DNA of 23,727 bases, from IMG/VR virus record IMGVR_UViG_3300026142_000022, positions 1 to 23,727 of that record; one strand, 5' to 3'. The position numbers and the translations under genes were made by a program. The number at the start of each line of letters is the position of its first letter. Within the stretch, counting starts at the first letter, position 1. This document shows, piece after piece, positions 22,170-23,727 of this stretch. Origin of the DNA: a virus. The notes below the pieces were generated by a model. It saw only the letters and a program-made list of their open reading frames with translations. It had not been told where the DNA came from and did no database searches.

Positions 22170-22184
22170 AGACCAGGCTCTCGC
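22158..22184. terminator. Bidirectional hairpin terminator between convergent genes
   Basis: A perfect 10-bp stem GCGAGAGCCT/AGGCTCTCGC with a 7-base loop lies exactly between the stop of the plus-strand cassette (TAG at 22167-22169) and the stop of the minus-strand gene at 22194. No T-run follows on either strand, so it may need Rho or act as an end-protecting structure. Confidence 0.65.
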
Positions 22185-22193
22185 CCGGGGCTG

Positions 22194-22625
22194 CTACCGT
22201 TTTGCCGCAGCCGCAGCAGCCGGCTTCTTCGCATCGTCATCGAGCTTCGGCTCGTCCTCGGTAACGCGACCAGCGGCCTGTGCCGGTGGCGTCGGGCGCG
22301 CCCGCTCGATCGGATCAGGATGGCCGTCGTGCTGCTTCACGTAGCGCGGCTCGGAACCTGGGTAGGGGCTCGACAGCACATCCTCGGGCGTCGCCGCTAT
22401 CCGCGATGCCGGCGCAGGACGGCCACCTTCGCCTTCGCCCTCGTCTCCCATGGCTTTGCGATGCGCCTCCATCGCAGTATGCAGCCGCTTCCGCAGCTCT
22501 TTGACCTTCGGATGGTTGTCAATATTGCCATCGCCGCCAGACTCTTTGTCTTCGGTCGCGCGCCGCAGCCTGTTGACTGCATCATTAACCGAGTTTTCCA
22601 GCTCTTCGAGCGCGGTTGTTGCCAT
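22194..22625 (-). CDS. Charged coiled-coil protein between terminase and portal
   Basis: 143 residues. Residues 1-65 are a charged helical segment (LEELENSVNDAVNRLRRATED, VKELRKRLHTAMEAHRKAM). This is followed by Gly/Glu/Pro-rich sequence and an Ala/Lys tail (KKPAAAAAAKR). AAGGA lies nine bases before the ATG at 22625. No family is recognised. Its place between terL and portal could suit a packaging accessory or a second scaffold, but nothing specific supports either. Confidence 0.7.
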   Translation of the reverse strand: MATTALEELENSVNDAVNRLRRATEDKESGGDGNIDNHPKVKELRKRLHTAMEAHRKAMGDEGEGEGGRPAPASRIAATPEDVLSSPYPGSEPRYVKQHDGHPDPIERARPTPPAQAAGRVTEDEPKLDDDAKKPAAAAAAKR

Positions 22626-22685
22626 GATGAATATTCCTTTTGAGGTTAGGGGTTAGCTACATTAAGATTCGTTTATACCGTTCTT

Positions 22686-23727
22686 TTACACCACCCAGCT
22701 CATGTCCCGCTTCGGGATCACCCCGAGGCTAGTGGTTGGCTCGGTATAGGCGCACGCCATAAGCCCAAAACTATCGGCCGCATGCGATGCCCAATTGTGC
22801 TCCGGACCCAACCCAATCTGCCTATCCTCGTCGCGACGCTCATGATACGAGGCCAATGCCTTGCGGCCAGCATGCGTCTTTTCCGCGTCGAACCACATTC
22901 TCGGAAACCACCGACGCGCGGTCTCAACCCGCAGCATGTCGGCCCCTTTGCCCTGGTTCTTAATCGGCGGCGGTACGTCGAACCCAGCTTCCTGCAAATG
23001 CTGTTGGTAGGTCATCGCGAACGCCTTGTCGCGATGCGCCCCATCGTGCGGCAGGATGCACTCGGCGCGAGCATAGCCGCGCTTACGTAGCTCAGCGGTG
23101 TAAAACCCAAGCGCTTGGCCTTGACCCTCGATGTAGTCAAGAAACCGGATCTGGCCACCAACCCATTGCGAAATCCAAATGGCCGTCGCATCGTTGATGC
23201 CGATATCCCAGCTTGCTTTGATGCTCAGGATCGGATCGACCGATAGCGGAACAATCCGCCCCTCTTCATCGGCGCGCCGCAACCCGTCAGCGTAGTAAGC
23301 GCCCTCAACCGCTCGCTGGTACTCGCCGAGCCACACATGCGCGTACTTATCGGGGTCGCTTTTATCTAGTTCGGCCTCGCCGAGCAGTGCTTTTGAGCAC
23401 CATCGGTTGTCGAGATAGTTCGCCTGCACCACGATCGCATTCGGCGGCTTGTTGCGGCCTCGTAGGAAGCGATCGACCGGGTCGGTTTCGTTATCCGGGT
23501 TCCAGCTAAACCACAGCTCTGAGCCATCCTTCCGGATGGTCGGGCGCAACAGGTTGAGGCTGCGCAGCGATAGGCTTTGCGCTTCCTCGACCCAGGCAAT
23601 ATCAAAGCCTTCCAGAGACTTAATCGATCCCGCCGTGTGGTTTTGCATGCCCTGGAAGACAATCAGCCCATTGCCAGGGGTGCGGATCTCAGATTCGAGC
23701 ACTTCAAACAGGTGGCCAACGCCCAGA
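22686..23727 (-). CDS. terL: Terminase large subunit (N-terminus beyond right edge)
   Basis: The frame is open to the window edge (LGVGHLFE precedes the first listed GTG at 23702), so the N-terminal ATPase part with Walker A lies outside. Visible are the Walker B segment GFDIAWVEEAQ (D at about 23603), the coupling motif SWNPDNETDP, and the RuvC-like nuclease: WDIGINDATAIW (D at 23207), ILPHDGAHRD (D at 23045) and NWASHAADSFGLMA (last D at 22775). This is the PBSX/Terminase_3 type. The protein pumps DNA into the head and cuts concatemers. All three nuclease acids are present, so it should be active. The 60 bases after its stop (22626-22685) are AT-rich and may hold a promoter, but no consensus is clear. 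Confidence 0.92.
   Translation of the reverse strand, partial: LGVGHLFEVLESEIRTPGNGLIVFQGMQNHTAGSIKSLEGFDIAWVEEAQSLSLRSLNLLRPTIRKDGSELWFSWNPDNETDPVDRFLRGRNKPPNAIVVQANYLDNRWCSKALLGEAELDKSDPDKYAHVWLGEYQRAVEGAYYADGLRRADEEGRIVPLSVDPILSIKASWDIGINDATAIWISQWVGGQIRFLDYIEGQGQALGFYTAELRKRGYARAECILPHDGAHRDKAFAMTYQQHLQEAGFDVPPPIKNQGKGADMLRVETARRWFPRMWFDAEKTHAGRKALASYHERRDEDRQIGLGPEHNWASHAADSFGLMACAYTEPTTSLGVIPKRDMSWVV

Overview
The window is a stretch of a tailed-phage genome, either a phage contig or a prophage segment. It holds the whole virion-structure block of a short-tailed phage (podovirus), read almost entirely on the minus strand. The evidence is the gene order: PBSX-like terminase large subunit, P22-like portal, scaffold, SU10-type major capsid protein, head-tail adaptor, P22 gp10-like nozzle, S74 tail fiber, ejection-type proteins and a virion transglycosylase. 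There is no tape measure, tail tube or sheath. The DNA is GC-rich, and the protein style resembles phages of Alphaproteobacteria. That host guess is an inference. No integrase, repressor, replication or holin gene is visible, so lifestyle cannot be decided here.

Layout from right to left, in the direction of transcription. 23727-22686 is terL, cut by the window edge; 22625-22194 is a charged coiled-coil protein. 21382-18848 is the portal, followed by a small coupled gene. 18264-16162 holds scaffold and major capsid protein, closed by a strong hairpin terminator at 16143-16084. 16070-15120 has a small beta-rich protein suggestive of a head fiber and two conserved unknowns. 15116-14415 is the adaptor, followed by small structural genes to 13274. 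13270-11915 is a predicted beta-helix spike, and 11910-10984 is a protein made of eleven 20-22 residue repeats. 10470-8605 is the S74 tail fiber, 8605-8261 an unknown gene, and 8260-6143 the nozzle. 5992-1 has a GNAT-like gene and three probable DNA-ejection proteins, the last an SLT transglycosylase that runs off the left edge. Most neighbours abut or overlap by 1-4 bases, as in a translationally coupled late operon.

Several plus-strand elements interrupt this operon: an intact TnpB-only IS200/IS605-type element (about 2610-3936); a tRNA-like structure (6041-6133) with an enlarged anticodon arm; a small gene at 10522-10977; a small gene at 18319-18594; and a three-gene cassette at 21436-22169 that ends in a bidirectional hairpin. 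They look like later acquisitions (morons). Three of them lie downstream of a similar extended -10-like sequence.

The best candidates for something new are: (1) a guide-RNA nuclease (TnpB) whose predicted omegaRNA guide would be copied from the stop-codon end of a phage ejection gene; (2) an exact 11-residue repeat running for about 120 residues in that same ejection protein, which also ends in an S74-like chaperone domain; (3) the 20-22 residue repeat protein, with four near-identical 60-bp units; (4) a 26-bp palindrome found both in the post-capsid terminator and inside a coding sequence; and (5) the expanded tRNA-like gene. No complete defence or other multi-gene system beyond these is evident.
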